The position numbers and the translations under genes are program-made. The notes beneath the pieces were generated by a model. It worked only from the letters and a program-made list of their open reading frames with translations. It searched no databases and was not told the DNA's origin. A DNA stretch of 64,000 nt, from the NCBI GenBank assembly GCA_037501455.1, contig CM074862.1, positions 57,257,501 through 57,321,500 of the forward strand, given 5' to 3'. Within the stretch, counting starts at the first letter, position 1; every line of letters starts with the position of its first letter. Below, piece after piece: positions 1-10,337 of the stretch. This stretch comes from Lantana camara (Eukaryota > Streptophyta > Magnoliopsida > Lamiales > Verbenaceae).

Positions 1-1437
1 AGAATTCTTAGTAATTGTTTTTGCATCACCTATCTTTCAATATGAACCCACGACTCGTGCGACATCCATATTTACTTAGGCGTTAAGCTAGACCCATCAA
101 TCATAAGATCATGACCAAAACTTAGTTCGAACGACCCACGACTCGCGGACATCGCCCTTGCTAAAATTGACCACGAAATATTGACCATTTAAAATGATCA
201 ATTAGGTAACTAAGAACTAATAAGCTCCACTAGGTATCCCACGACTCGCGGACAATAACTAGCTTCACTTACTAAACTTAAAACCTATTGATGGAATGCT
301 AGGAATTTAATTCAAAATTTGCATCTCGAATTAAACACCTATTTGTTCGAAATTAGCTTAATATTTAATGGGAATTTTCGAATCAACCGGAGAGTTGTCC
401 GGTTCGACCTCACCAACATATATGTTATCCAATTTTATTAGTCTTCATTAATGCAAGTACACTTAAATGCATATCAAACAAGCACATAAACAGATAACAT
501 GTCCTAGCATGATACTAACATGTAATGATCATGGGTTCTACCTATCTTATGCGTGATATGTGGGAGCCACTCCACAATCACAAGTTCTAACATACATGCC
601 ACATAAACAGTTTAAATCACATAAGGGAAAGTGGTAACAAAATACGAGCCCTATCTCTATTACATTTAACAATTGAGATTCCCCTCCCTAACATTTTGAG
701 GGGTCTTTACTTATGGCCTCCTTGTTACTTGAATGTGGTCCATCTTACTCCATGGGTGCATTGTCTCCAAAATGAAAATAAAACCTCACCACCTATCTCT
801 ACTCTCAAATTACAATAAAAAGAAAAAGACATAAAGTAATAAGGCTCAATCTTCATATTGGCCTTAGACAATTACACGGGGCATACCCCGGCCTCAAAAA
901 CAGTAATATGGAAAGCCACACAATAAATCACATAACAGTACGCACATAAGTGAGGCTCCAACCTCAATTGAAAAACGCAACTATAGGGCTCCAACCCCAA
1001 TTTAAACCATCCATGTGCATAAATTAAAACCATACATAGATCTAAACCCATGATCACCTAACATGCTTTTGCGAGAATTTAAATTTAGCCAATAAATTAA
1101 AATTCTCGTTTCAAGTCCTAATGACTTAAAACACGACTTAGATGCAATTCTTGTTCAAGAGTATTTTCAATAAAACCCGAAAAACAACAAGCCAATAAAA
1201 TTCCAATTAATTTCCAAAATTAATAATTTTATTCTTTCATTATTTTCAGAAAATAAAATTCATAATTTTCTCAAAATCCAAATCGCTTTAATTTCTCAAA
1301 AATCCCAATTTAATCAAAATTTTAAAATAATTTTATTTTAACAAAACTGATTTTAAAAGATAAAATTAAAATAAAATTAAATCGGGATTTTACGGACCGA
1401 AAACACGAAAAACACGAAACACGAAAGCGAGCCCGAA

Positions 1438-1662
1438 AGGGGCCTATCCGCGCGAGGCGCCGTCGCGCGCGCATCATGCGTGCGCCGCGCGCAGCAGCGC
1501 CCGCCACGGCTAGGCGGGCTGGGCAGGCGTCCCGCGCTGTTGCGGGACGGGCTGGGCGGGCGCGCCTAGGCGTGCCCGGGACGGCTCCCGCGCGGTTGCG
1601 GGAGGAGCTGGGCGGCGGCGACGGGCCTGGGCGTGCGACGTGCTAGCACGCCTAGGCTCGTT
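1438..1662. other. GC-rich island with two matched hairpins inside element N
   Basis: About 225 bp of extremely GC-rich sequence in otherwise AT-rich DNA. It includes two similar hairpins: arms GTCCCGC/GCGGGAC around GCTGTT (1529-1548) and arms CTCCCGC/GCGGGAG around GCGGTT (1585-1604). The outer arm base differs between them in a compensated way. No protein match is recognised in the short frames crossing it (a 61-codon and an 86-codon minus frame). It could be a structured leader or packaging region, since it lies 270-500 nt downstream of the primer site on the element's sense strand, or captured GC-rich host DNA. Confidence 0.55.
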
Positions 1663-1927
1663 GCTTTTCGTGTTCGTTTCGTATTTCTGGGTTTGTCGAA
1701 AACCCGGTTCAATCCAAAAATTAAAAATTCGATTTAAACATATTTCAATCAAAACGGTTTTCAAAATCACAATTTAAGAAAACAGTTTCAGAAATTCAGG
1801 AAAAATTACCGTTTCGTATTTCAGGCTTTCTAAAAGAACTCATGAATACCTAATTCGCATCTAAGCCTAAGAATTTCTACCAAATTCAGAATAATTGAGA
1901 CGAATCAGAAACACGATTAACGAGGTG

Positions 1928-1939
1928 GCTCTGATACCA
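1928..1939 (-). other. Primer binding site of element N (tRNA-iMet)
   Basis: The reverse complement reads TGGTATCAGAGC, the usual plant retrotransposon primer site complementary to the 3' end of initiator tRNA-Met. It lies two bases inside the LTR end at 1942 and fixes the element's orientation as minus. Confidence 0.9.
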
Positions 1940-2326
1940 CTTGTTGGAAAACACGAATCAGAAAGCAGCGGAATTTAAAAAATTTTCCCAACAAAAGGAC
2001 CTTGAACTCGCAATCGTGTAACCAAATTCGTAAAGATAGAAAACTTACTTTTCTTTTATTCTTTCTTGAAGCGTTTCAAGCCACCCAAGAACGCTCTTCT
2101 CGCGGCTTGATCCCCTCTCCTTGGTAAAGCTCGAATCTTCAAACTTCTAACTTGAAGTCTCTAGAGAAAGTCCACCAACTTGATCACAATCTAAATAGTA
2201 AGGATGCTAGTTCTCTAGTTAGTGTTTAGGCTTAACCTAGGGTTTAATTTAATCTTGGATAAAGGAAGGTGTTCAACACATGAACCAAGAATTGTCAATT
2301 AGCTCCATAAGGAGCTCGAGCTCCCC

Positions 2327-2334
2327 TATTTATA
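2327..2334 (-). promoter_or_regulatory. TATA box of the element N LTR
   Basis: The reverse complement reads TATAAATA in a GC-rich surround. Transcription would start about 30 bp lower and run toward the primer site at 1939, which is the correct geometry for the element N promoter. Confidence 0.65.
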
Positions 2335-2661
2335 GGGAGGGGGTTGCCGAAATTCCTAGTCCTTTATGGGCTAGGATTTTGGTCCCTCTCTCCTATTACT
2401 TGATCATCAAGTATTTTCCAACTTTGACTTTGAATTCTAATTCAAGTCAACTTCTAAGAGAGCTAAAAATATCCAAACTATTTTTGGATAATTTTATACT
2501 TTATTTATTATAAAATAAATAACTTATTTTTATCTAATTAATTAACTAGATTATTTTCTCCAAAATTAGACTTTCTTTTTAATTCAAAATTAAACCAAAG
2601 TCTATTAAATAATTAACTAATTAATTATTTAATATATATATAATATATATATACATATACA

Positions 2662-2729
2662 CACGTGTGTGACACGTGTCATAGTGACACGTGTCACTCA
2701 CGTGAGCCACACGTGTGACTTCACACGTG
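2662..2729. promoter_or_regulatory. Cluster of six CACGTG (G-box) cores
   Basis: Six CACGTG cores occur in 68 bp, at 2662, 2673, 2688, 2699, 2710 and 2724; most sit in ACACGTGT. CACGTG is the core bound by plant bZIP and bHLH factors (ABA response, light signalling). The cluster is 330-400 bp upstream of the TATA box in U3 of element N. Confidence 0.7.
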
Positions 2730-5083
2730 TGGAACCCTCTTGGCCCGATTAACTCGTTTAATCATTTTAAAGCCTCAACTCATGTAACCAAGTTGTTGTG
2801 TGTGACCTTCTAGGTTCTCAATTCAATTAGCAGTGACCCTAATTAATTAATTCACTAATCAATTAATCAGTCCACAGATTAAACGACCATAGTCTAGCAA
2901 CAGGTGTTTAACCCCTAGCTGAATTGGAATGTTCGGATTCGACAGAACCTTTAAGTCATTGATTCATGTGAGATACAATCCTCCTACTTACTATCTCTCA
3001 ACCAAGATCTAGGGCAAGGGAATAATCAGAACTCTAATAATCCGGTCTTAAAGCTAAGTGCATTTCATATCCATTTGATCTCAATCCAAGAAACCCTTTT
3101 CTTGATGTCTTGATCTACTGCCTTGGCCAAGGACTCCATATGGCATATGAATGACTTACACAATAAGAGATCACCTTGCAAATGCAAGTGTAGGTCCTTT
3201 CTTGATTCTCATTCACTTTCATGAGTCACTTGTGCAGCCCCAGCATAAGCTTTGAATCAGTTGTCTAATGCGACACCCTTTAAAGCTTATACCCAAGACT
3301 ACAGAGTTAACTCATAAAGTAACATGGAACCTCAAGTCTAAGGATCAATTAATCACATCAATGACTCGTGAGATATTTCCTAATCTGGAAGTTTCCATTT
3401 CCTGAAATAGAAACTTCCTTTCCCATTTAGGAATGTTCTCACACGGGGCACCTCAGTGAACTTACTTATTAAAGCAAGCACCCTCATGTATCACGCACGT
3501 ATCAACTATACACTTTCCACCTCCATGAAACAAGGTGGTCCTTCTTAAGGGCGTGATCCCACAAGCAAGCCTTAGAGGAGTCAGGTTGACACTCCCACTG
3601 TCTGTAGGACTCATCGGCTTGGAGTATTTTACTAATCATGACTTATGTGATATAGGGCTCGTTTCATGAACCATTTCGCCTAAATGGTAGAGTCCTAAAG
3701 TCATCAGGATTAGGGGAGTTCTCATACATGCACAGCTAAAGTAAACGCATACCAAACAAGAGCATATAAAGAGGTGTTGCCTCAATTCGTTATTTCATTC
3801 AAAGATTGTCTGTGATTACAATAATGAAAAGCACAAAGCGGATATACAATCGGCTTTTAGGGCACTATTCCTAACAACAGCAACTTCAAACTCGACGGGA
3901 AAGAGTTCAAAACACCTCAAAACATGAAATTAAGCTTCCAAAACCACAAATAAGCATCATAAATCTTCAAGTTACATAATAAAGCACTTAGGAACATATA
4001 AACATCAAGAAACCTAGCAATTCATACAAGAACTTCATCTTCTACAAGTTTCATAAAAGCTTCAAGCATAACAATGGTGAAATCAACAATCATTGCAAAA
4101 AATTGTAGGAAATCTATCACATTCTCCATAAAAAAACATAAGGAACAAGAATCCATCATCATATCAAGCTACAACATGCGAGAACATAGACATGCAAGAA
4201 TTCTTCATGAGAGCTTCAAAGGTCAACAACGGTGGATTTCACATAAGGGCATCAAAACATGAAATTCTTTCATCAAATAGTTCCTAGCATCATAAGAAAC
4301 ATATTTCCATCATCAAATTCAGATTTAATCCAACTAGCATGAACCCTAGATTCACATTCAAGTTCAAAACCTTCAAGAACACAAACCCATGAAAAGAGCA
4401 CACAAATCTTACCTTGGGAGCTGGAAATCGAAGAGGGAATCTTGTCCTCTAATCTCGAATTCCCAGCTTTGATCTTCTCTCTTAACTCTTGAAGATGGCC
4501 TGAAGTGTTCTTGGGAGAATATGAAGAGTTTGAAAGAAAATGAGGGAGAGAGTGTGTTTTAATCTTGAAATAACGTAAGAATGGGTTTTGGTGTGTTTAA
4601 TCTGATTTTGTAAATTGGGTCAGCCATATAGGGTCATGGAGCGGGTCATACAGGTCGGATTTAGGTGAAATTGGGGCTCAAATTGGGCTTAATTCGAAAT
4701 TGGGTCGCAGGACAACAATTAAAGGCTTAAAAGGTTGACTTTTCGTAAAATGGCCATAACTTCTTCGTCCGAACTCCAACTCGAGCGATTCAAGAACCCA
4801 CGAACTCGTAGTCAAATTATCTACTCAATCTTATTAAGTTCTAACCAGTTCCAGGCTTGGAAAATAAATTTACCATTTAGTCCCTAAATTATGCTTTAAT
4901 GTCCACATAAGCACATTATTTCTTTAAATTATAAAACATGCTATCAACGCTCACAAATAGCAATACAAGTATATAATTAATATGTCATAAAGCTACATAT
5001 ATCGCACACTTAATATATTTCACTTATGCACAAATCCATTATCAAATTAAGGCATAATTCCATATAAATCATGCAAGGAAAGG

Positions 5084-5088
5084 TAAAT
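5084..5088. repeat. Left target-site duplication of the TRIM pair (taaat)
   Basis: taaat here is repeated immediately after the right end at 6153-6157. Confidence 0.75.
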
Positions 5089-5271
5089 TGTGACACCCCT
5101 GTCCCACATCGGGAAAGTATGAGAGTTAAGTTCAGTATATAAGTTAAAGAGTCCAAGTATAACCAATGGATATCCCTTTTGGGTAGTGGTTTAGGCCCAA
5201 TTTCTGGTTATACTCGGTGGGCTTGGAGGCTTGCGCTTGCATCCAACGAGCCAGCGGACCCGGGAGTGACA
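5089..5271 (+). repeat. 5' LTR of the plus TRIM (183 bp)
   Basis: Begins TGTGACACCCC and ends GGGAGTGACA. It matches, inverted, 5560-5741 and 5968-6152. Confidence 0.85.
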
Positions 5272-5273
5272 AA

Positions 5274-5286
5274 TGGTATCAGAGCC
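5274..5286 (+). other. Primer binding site of the plus TRIM
   Basis: TGGTATCAGAGCC lies two bases after the LTR end. The mirrored site of the minus TRIM is at 5954-5965. Confidence 0.9.
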
Positions 5287-5559
5287 GCTCGTCAGCCGCA
5301 GGAGCTAAGTGCTATACGGGGCAAAGTGCTACACACATGGGGGCCACCTCTTGAGCCTAAGTGTCAAAGTGCTACATGTGTGGGAGCCATCTCTTGAGCC
5401 CGTAGGAGCCTTCTCTAGAGTCCCAACGCAGATGAGTCGGTCATGGGCTATATGTCATGCCGCGACGAGGACATCGCGATTCTGAAGGAAGGGTGATTGT
5501 GACACCCCCGTCCCACATCGGGAAAGTATGAGAGTTATGTTCAGTATATAAGTTAAAGG

Positions 5560-5741
5560 GTCACACCCCGGGTCCGCGGGACCATTAGACGTGAGCGCAA
5601 ATCTCCAAGCCCACCGAGTATAACCTGAAATTGGGCCTAAACCACTGCCCAAAAGGGATATCATTAGTTATACTTGGACTCTTTAATTTATATACTTAAC
5701 TTAACTCTCATACTTTCCCGATATGGGATAGGGGTATCACA
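5560..5741 (-). repeat. Inner LTR of the minus TRIM
   Basis: Reverse-oriented LTR copy that abuts the truncated plus 3' LTR with no spacer. It appears to lack its outermost two bases at the junction. Confidence 0.8.
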
Positions 5742-5953
5742 ATCACCCCTCCTTCAGAATCGCGAGGTCCTCGTCGCGGTAAGACATATAGCCCATGACC
5801 GACTCGTCTGCGTTGGGACTGTAGAGGTGGCTCCTAGGGGCTCAAGAGGTAGCTCCCACACATGTAGCACTTTGTCCCGCAGGCTCAAGAGGTGGCTCCC
5901 ATGTGCGTAGCACTTTGCCCCGTATAGCACTTAGCTCCTGCGGCTGACGCGTG

Positions 5954-5965
5954 GCTCTGATACCA
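5954..5965 (-). other. Primer binding site of the minus TRIM
   Basis: gctctgatacca, the reverse complement of the iMet primer site, lies just inside the LTR starting at 5968. Confidence 0.9.
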
Positions 5966-5967
5966 TT

Positions 5968-6152
5968 TGTCACGCCCCGGGTCCGCGGGAACCGTTGGAC
6001 GCGAGTGCAAGTCTCCAAGCCCACCGAGTATAACCTGAAATTGGGTCTAAACCACTACCCAAAAGGGATATACATTGGTTATACTTGGACTCTTTAACTT
6101 ATATACTAAACTTAATTCTAATATTTTCCCGATGTGGGAGAGGGGTATCACA
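5968..6152 (-). repeat. 5' LTR of the minus TRIM (185 bp)
   Basis: Inverted relative of 5089-5271, followed by taaat. Confidence 0.85.
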
Positions 6153-6207
6153 TAAATCGTGCACTCTCGTACCAAACCTTACCTTGACCGAGAAACGGGG
6201 CGTCACA

Positions 6208-6645
6208 CACAGTTAGCCCCCTCGCTCTCCTTTCAACTTTTTAGTTTGCAGGTTTTGGTTCGTGCTAGGCGGAGTCGTGTGTCGGTCGGGTTCGAGTCAC
6301 CTAGCTCGAGTTGCATTTTCATTTGCATTCGGATACACTTTTGTATATGATTTGCATACTTTATTGGATTATGTATGAACCTTATAAATTCATGTTTTAA
6401 TTATTTGGGATAGGCTTCTAGGGATAATTGAACCCATTTTTGTGGATTTATCTTTTTGAATTTTAATACATGCTTCCGCCTACTTATTATTTTGCGCACT
6501 TTGGTTCTGTCTTAGCTCCGCCTGGCCTAGCGAGTGTGTGTAGGTTCGCGTTCACCTAGTCTTGGGCTCATGTAGATTTCTGTTTCATATGTGGGTTCAG
6601 GGCTAGCTGCGGGAAATGTCGTGGCTCGCCGCTCCGGGCGCTACA
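6208..6645 (+). mobile_element. LTR L, 3' portion
   Basis: Plus-oriented LTR tail ending CTCCGGGCGCTACA at 6645. It shows the block common to this lineage (ttagccccctc, then tttgcagg, an acceptor-like site). Its left part was displaced by LTR M. It is related to K and, inverted, to I. No reading frame is supported. Confidence 0.65.
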
Positions 6646-7170
6646 AAAATCCTAGCTTTGATCCATAACCATCCCTAATATATGTTATGCTTTATACATA
6701 TACGTGTGAGGGCATGCGTTAGCCCCCTCACTCAGTCGAGTTAAGACTGACCCCTCTCTTTTTCCACATTTAGTTGCAGGTTGGTTCGAGCTAGGCGGGG
6801 AAGTGTGTCATGGTGTCGCAATAGTTCGTTTAGGTCGAGTCTCCATACATATGTTGCATCTTTTGGATACTATGTTATGTATTTGATATGGATCGTATAA
6901 GATTTGTATTTTGTTACTTCTTGGGGACTTGATGTTTATTATTTTGGGCCGTGTTGGACTTGTATATTTGTTGGTATGCTAATGTTGAACTTATATGTTG
7001 ATCTTGGTTATTGCTTCCGTATTTTGATGTTTATTTTGCGCGCTCTGGTTCGTCTCTAGCCCCGCTTAGCTAAGTGTGTGACTGTAGCTCCCCATTCGCT
7101 TAGAGTTGGGCTAATGTACGGACTTCTATTTCATATGTGGGTTCGAATATAGGTGCGGGGAATGTGGTGG
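6646..7170 (+). mobile_element. LTR K fragment (outermost visible element)
   Basis: Plus-oriented LTR segment of the same lineage as L, cut near its 3' end by LTR I; the last bases before I are ggaatgtggtgg. The missing terminal bases should lie beyond the far side of I, outside the window. No gene is seen. Confidence 0.6.
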
Positions 7171-9528
7171 TGTAGCGCCCAGAGCGGCAAGCCACCACAT
7201 CCCCCGTACCTAGACCCGAACGTACATATAAAATAGAAATCCATACATGAGCCTAAGACTAAGAGAACGGGAACCTACGGACAGGCTAAGCCAGGCGGAG
7301 CTAAGATAGGACCAGAGAGCACGAAAATAAGAACAATGTGAAAGCATACATTCGAAATTTCAAGAAATATAAATTAACAAATACGGGTTCAACTATCCTT
7401 AGTAGCCTATCCCGAAATATATATAACAAGAATACAAAGGTTCATACATAATTCGTTTAGCATATATAAATCATATATAAAAGGTAACCGAAAGCAACAA
7501 GAGATGTAACTCGAACTAGGTGATTAGAAACTTGACCGACTCACGACTCCGCGTAGCCCGAACGAAAACCTGCAAACTGTAAATGTAACGCCCCGATTTT
7601 CAGAATCGTTCAGGTATGAATTGTGTGATAATTACGTGCGCATTTAAATGATTGTAATTATGTTCGTTAATTGTTTTATTTCATTTTATATTTAATTATT
7701 GAAATATTTAGTTATTTGAAAATATTTGAATTTGAATTTATATGAATTTTCTTTGAACCATTTGCGCTTGAATGAATTATTTGCTTGCCGTTTGTACGTG
7801 AAATGAATTAATATGTTGGACTTATATATGTTACGAATATGGTTATATGATCGTTTTATATTTTTGGATCCATTTGATTGAGTTTTGGAATTTACTTTGG
7901 TTCGGAATCCAAAACGGGTGCTAATGAGCAATTAGCGCACCATTGGTTCCTTATTTGATACCTTGAGCTAGGAAACTCGGATTCGAGTTTCGTCAACTTC
8001 GTTGAACTCGTATCGAAAATTTTAGTTTGATGAACTTAGGCTTATATTTTTACAAAGTTATTTGAACCTCCGAAATTCAACCGAAACACACAACGGACGC
8101 CTAAACTGCCATGTTTTTTGAAAATAGCCATAACTTATTCAAATCTTGACCAAATTAACCATGGTCTGAGCCTATGGAACCCTAACTCAACCATCTAGCT
8201 GATCATACTATCCTTAACCGAACCACACCCTCTCATTTGGAGAAAATCAGCTCCTCATCCTCTGCATTCCAGAAAATCCCGTAACTCAAGCCCTTCTTGG
8301 AGATTCAAGCTCAAATCTCCTCCAACCTTCATCCAATCCACAAGGTAAGCTTAGGGTTGTAATATACATTCATTATGAGTCATTTTGATCCATTCATCCC
8401 CAATTTTGAGCATGTTTTCATGAGTTTTGAAGTTGATGGATGAATAGTTAGGTTAAGCTTCATTTCTTAAATCCATGATGTTGCTTGCTTTATGAGCTGT
8501 ACTGATGCATGTTTGTTGAGCTTTGATTCGTTTGGTTCAAGGGTTAGCCCGCCTAGCTTAGCATGTGTGTTGTGTCCTCGTTCGCCATGATTTAGCACGT
8601 GTAGGGATTGTCTATTTCCTATGCGGGTCGGGTCACGGTGCGGGGGATGTGACACCTTGCGCTCGGGTGTTACAGTAAAGTTGAAAGGAGAGGGTCAGTC
8701 CACCGACTGAGTGAGGGGGCTAACGCACACCCACACATACATATACATTTAGAGCAAAACATGTATTAAACAAAAGACTATGAACAGGGGTAGGGTTTTG
8801 CATACCAAAGCCATTTTCAAATCAAACTTATACGTATTCATAATCATAACAAATCAAAGCTTAAAAGAAAGATCCTATCCCCGTTTCATAATCAACATAA
8901 CAGAAAATAACTTATACCCGGCGAGTACGGGTTTCCAACCTTACTTCCAAATCGTACTTATACGTAAGCAAAATCGAAGTAATCATAAATCAAATCATAT
9001 CATTCAAATCTCGTATCCATCCGCACAACCTGGAAGTCTGCACGCAGGGTACGGGCCCACATCGTGAAACTCTACGTACACGGGGTAGCAAGTCCACGTC
9101 GTACGTTCTCCGGCATCAATCGATGGCTCAAAGCACCACACCTCCTCAACCTCCAAGAGTCGCACGAAGGTACTTCAAATGGACATCATGCACAGGCTTA
9201 GCCCAACATCGTCCCAGGTGTCCTTACCCACGTCTCCGGGGCCTAAGAATCCAAACAGAACCAATTCATCTCAAAACTTAACTAGCTACAATCATACTTA
9301 TCATATATTATCGTAATCATAACGTACGTACCTTATCAGAGCATACCTTACCTTGTAACTCAGCATATGCCATAAATGTACCTTCCCGTGTCATCCTAAT
9401 CCGTAGCTAGCATGAAGACACACAGTTTAGAGCATAACCTCGTTGCAAAACATTAAGCTTATATATGTTTATAGTTTTCAAAACCCTTAATCATTTGACA
9501 AGGTCATAAACATATCGTATAAACACGT
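7171..9528 (-). mobile_element. LTR I fragment, inverted relative of K, hosting J and G
   Basis: Begins TGTAGCGCCCAGAG at 7171, an LTR 3' end in reverse. The first 150 bp are a reverse-complement match to the end of K, so K and I form a fold-back. It continues from 8680 after solo LTR J and is cut by LTR G at 9529. No coding frame is supported; the 95-codon frame at 8780 is antisense LTR sequence. Confidence 0.65.
7584..8674 (+). mobile_element. Solo LTR J (1.09 kb) with target duplication gtaaa
   Basis: Begins TGTAACGCCCCG and ends GGGTGTTACA. gtaaa precedes it (7579-7583) and follows it (8675-8679). No internal domain or second copy is present, so it is a solo LTR. It resembles B and D (same U3 dyad at 7972-7991 and donor-like AAG/GTAAG near 8345) but is less than a third of their length; it lacks the palindrome and mini-exon part, so it is internally deleted or a short subfamily. 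Confidence 0.85.
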
Positions 9529-10337
9529 TGTAGCACCCCGGAGCCCAGGGCACTACACCCCCGCACTGTAGCCCGACACGTGTAATGAAATGGAGACTCC
9601 ACACACGCACAAAGCCACAGCGAACGGGTTACAAATAAAAACTCACACACTAGCTAGGCGGTCTAGACCCTAATACAGAGCGCGCATAAAAACAAAATCA
9701 AATGCGAAAGCACCAGGAATCACATATACAAACGTACATGCTCGAATTAACACAAAATTATACATAAAATGCCCATCCAAGGCCAAATAAATCATACAAG
9801 GTGCTAAGCTCAAAATCGGAATCTTAACTTATATAAATTTTATACATATCTAAACGTAAAACAAATACGAAAATATAAAGATGCAAAGACCGACCGACCG
9901 ACTCGAACAAAACGAAACAAAAGACTGTTGCCTAGCACGTGCCAACCTGCACCTGCAAACTCAACAAAATCGAAGGGGAAAAAGAAAACAACAAGGAGGG
10001 GTCAGTCCTAAAGACTGGTGAGGGGGCTAACACACTCACACATATATATACATAGAGCAGAGCATATTCAAAATTAGAAAGTTCATGAATCGGGGCGTGG
10101 TTTTTGCAAACCAAAATATTTAACACCTGATATTAGATATAGAAAACGGGTTTAAAGCCGAAGGCCAAAATCAACCAAATTTTAATACTTATGAATTCAC
10201 TCCTGTTTGACAAACAAGTTCAAACTCACACACACGACTCGGCGAGTACGAGCCTTAGACCTACCGAACTCCGCTCATAAATCCAACATATAAATTAAAA
10301 GCAAACACAATTCAGAATCAGACAAACATACCTCTTC
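9529..10337 (-). mobile_element. LTR G, first segment
   Basis: Begins TGTAGCACCCCGG at 9529 (LTR 3' end in reverse), preceded by cacgt. It is interrupted by solo LTR F at 10338 and resumes at 34073. Its right end lies beyond element C, outside the window. It is the same lineage as E, F and H. Confidence 0.7.

Larger units (their letters stand above)
1..1941 (-). mobile_element. Element N, internal domain of a non-coding (LARD-like) LTR retrotransposon, partial
   Basis: This is the internal region directly downstream (on the minus strand) of the primer site of element N; it continues past the left edge. About 1.9 kb next to the primer site holds no gag-like reading frame on either strand. The longest frames are under 90 codons and match no motif I know, whereas gag would normally start within a few hundred bases. 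That is the expected picture for a large retrotransposon derivative that borrows its proteins. It contains a GC-rich island (separate entry). The motif cccacgactcg occurs three times near the left edge (about 47, 130 and 238). The superfamily cannot be decided from what is visible. Confidence 0.6.
1942..3876 (-). mobile_element. 5' LTR of element N (about 1.94 kb)
   Basis: Read on the minus strand the LTR begins TGTTAGGAATAG at 3876 and ends TTTCCAACA at 1942, so it has TG...CA termini, and it is followed at once by the primer site. The mate LTR lies off the left edge, so the target duplication cannot be checked. The promoter is visible: a TATA box at 2327-2334 and a G-box cluster upstream at 2662-2729. 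U3 is therefore about 1.5 kb and R-U5 about 0.35 kb. Confidence 0.85.
5089..6152. mobile_element. Tail-to-tail pair of TRIM elements flanked by one target duplication
   Basis: A plus TRIM (LTR 5089-5271, internal 5272-5497, truncated 3' LTR 5498-5559) is joined directly to a minus TRIM (3' LTR 5560-5741, internal 5742-5967, 5' LTR 5968-6152). Both carry a tRNA-iMet primer site next to the outer LTR, and both outer ends read TGTGA inward. The flanks are taaat at 5084-5088 and again at 6153-6157, so the whole inverted unit is bracketed by one 5-bp duplication. It encodes no protein; frames of 60-78 codons are incidental. The cccacatcggg motif in the LTR is typical of plant TRIMs. Confidence 0.85.
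3877..6207 (-). mobile_element. LTR M fragment (Ty3/gypsy type), interrupted by N and the TRIM pair
   Basis: Right-hand part of a minus-oriented LTR. Its right end (cggggcgtcaca at 6207) is an LTR 5' terminus in reverse, reading TGTGACGCCCCG. It shares features with other LTRs here, including a splice-donor-like CCAAG/GTAAG on the minus strand near 4411. The left part is cut by element N and lies outside the window. After the TRIM pair the host resumes at 6158. The stretch 3877-5088 contains no gene I can support; a 62-codon plus frame at 4074 is antisense to the LTR. Confidence 0.7.

Noticed and set aside
5089..5271. Cassandra-type TRIM carrying a 5S rRNA promoter
   Set aside because: No 5S-like sequence is visible in the 183-bp LTR.
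5274..5286. Possible tRNA gene fragments at TGGTATCAGAGC sites
   Set aside because: Each site abuts an LTR end and has no cloverleaf around it; these are primer binding sites.
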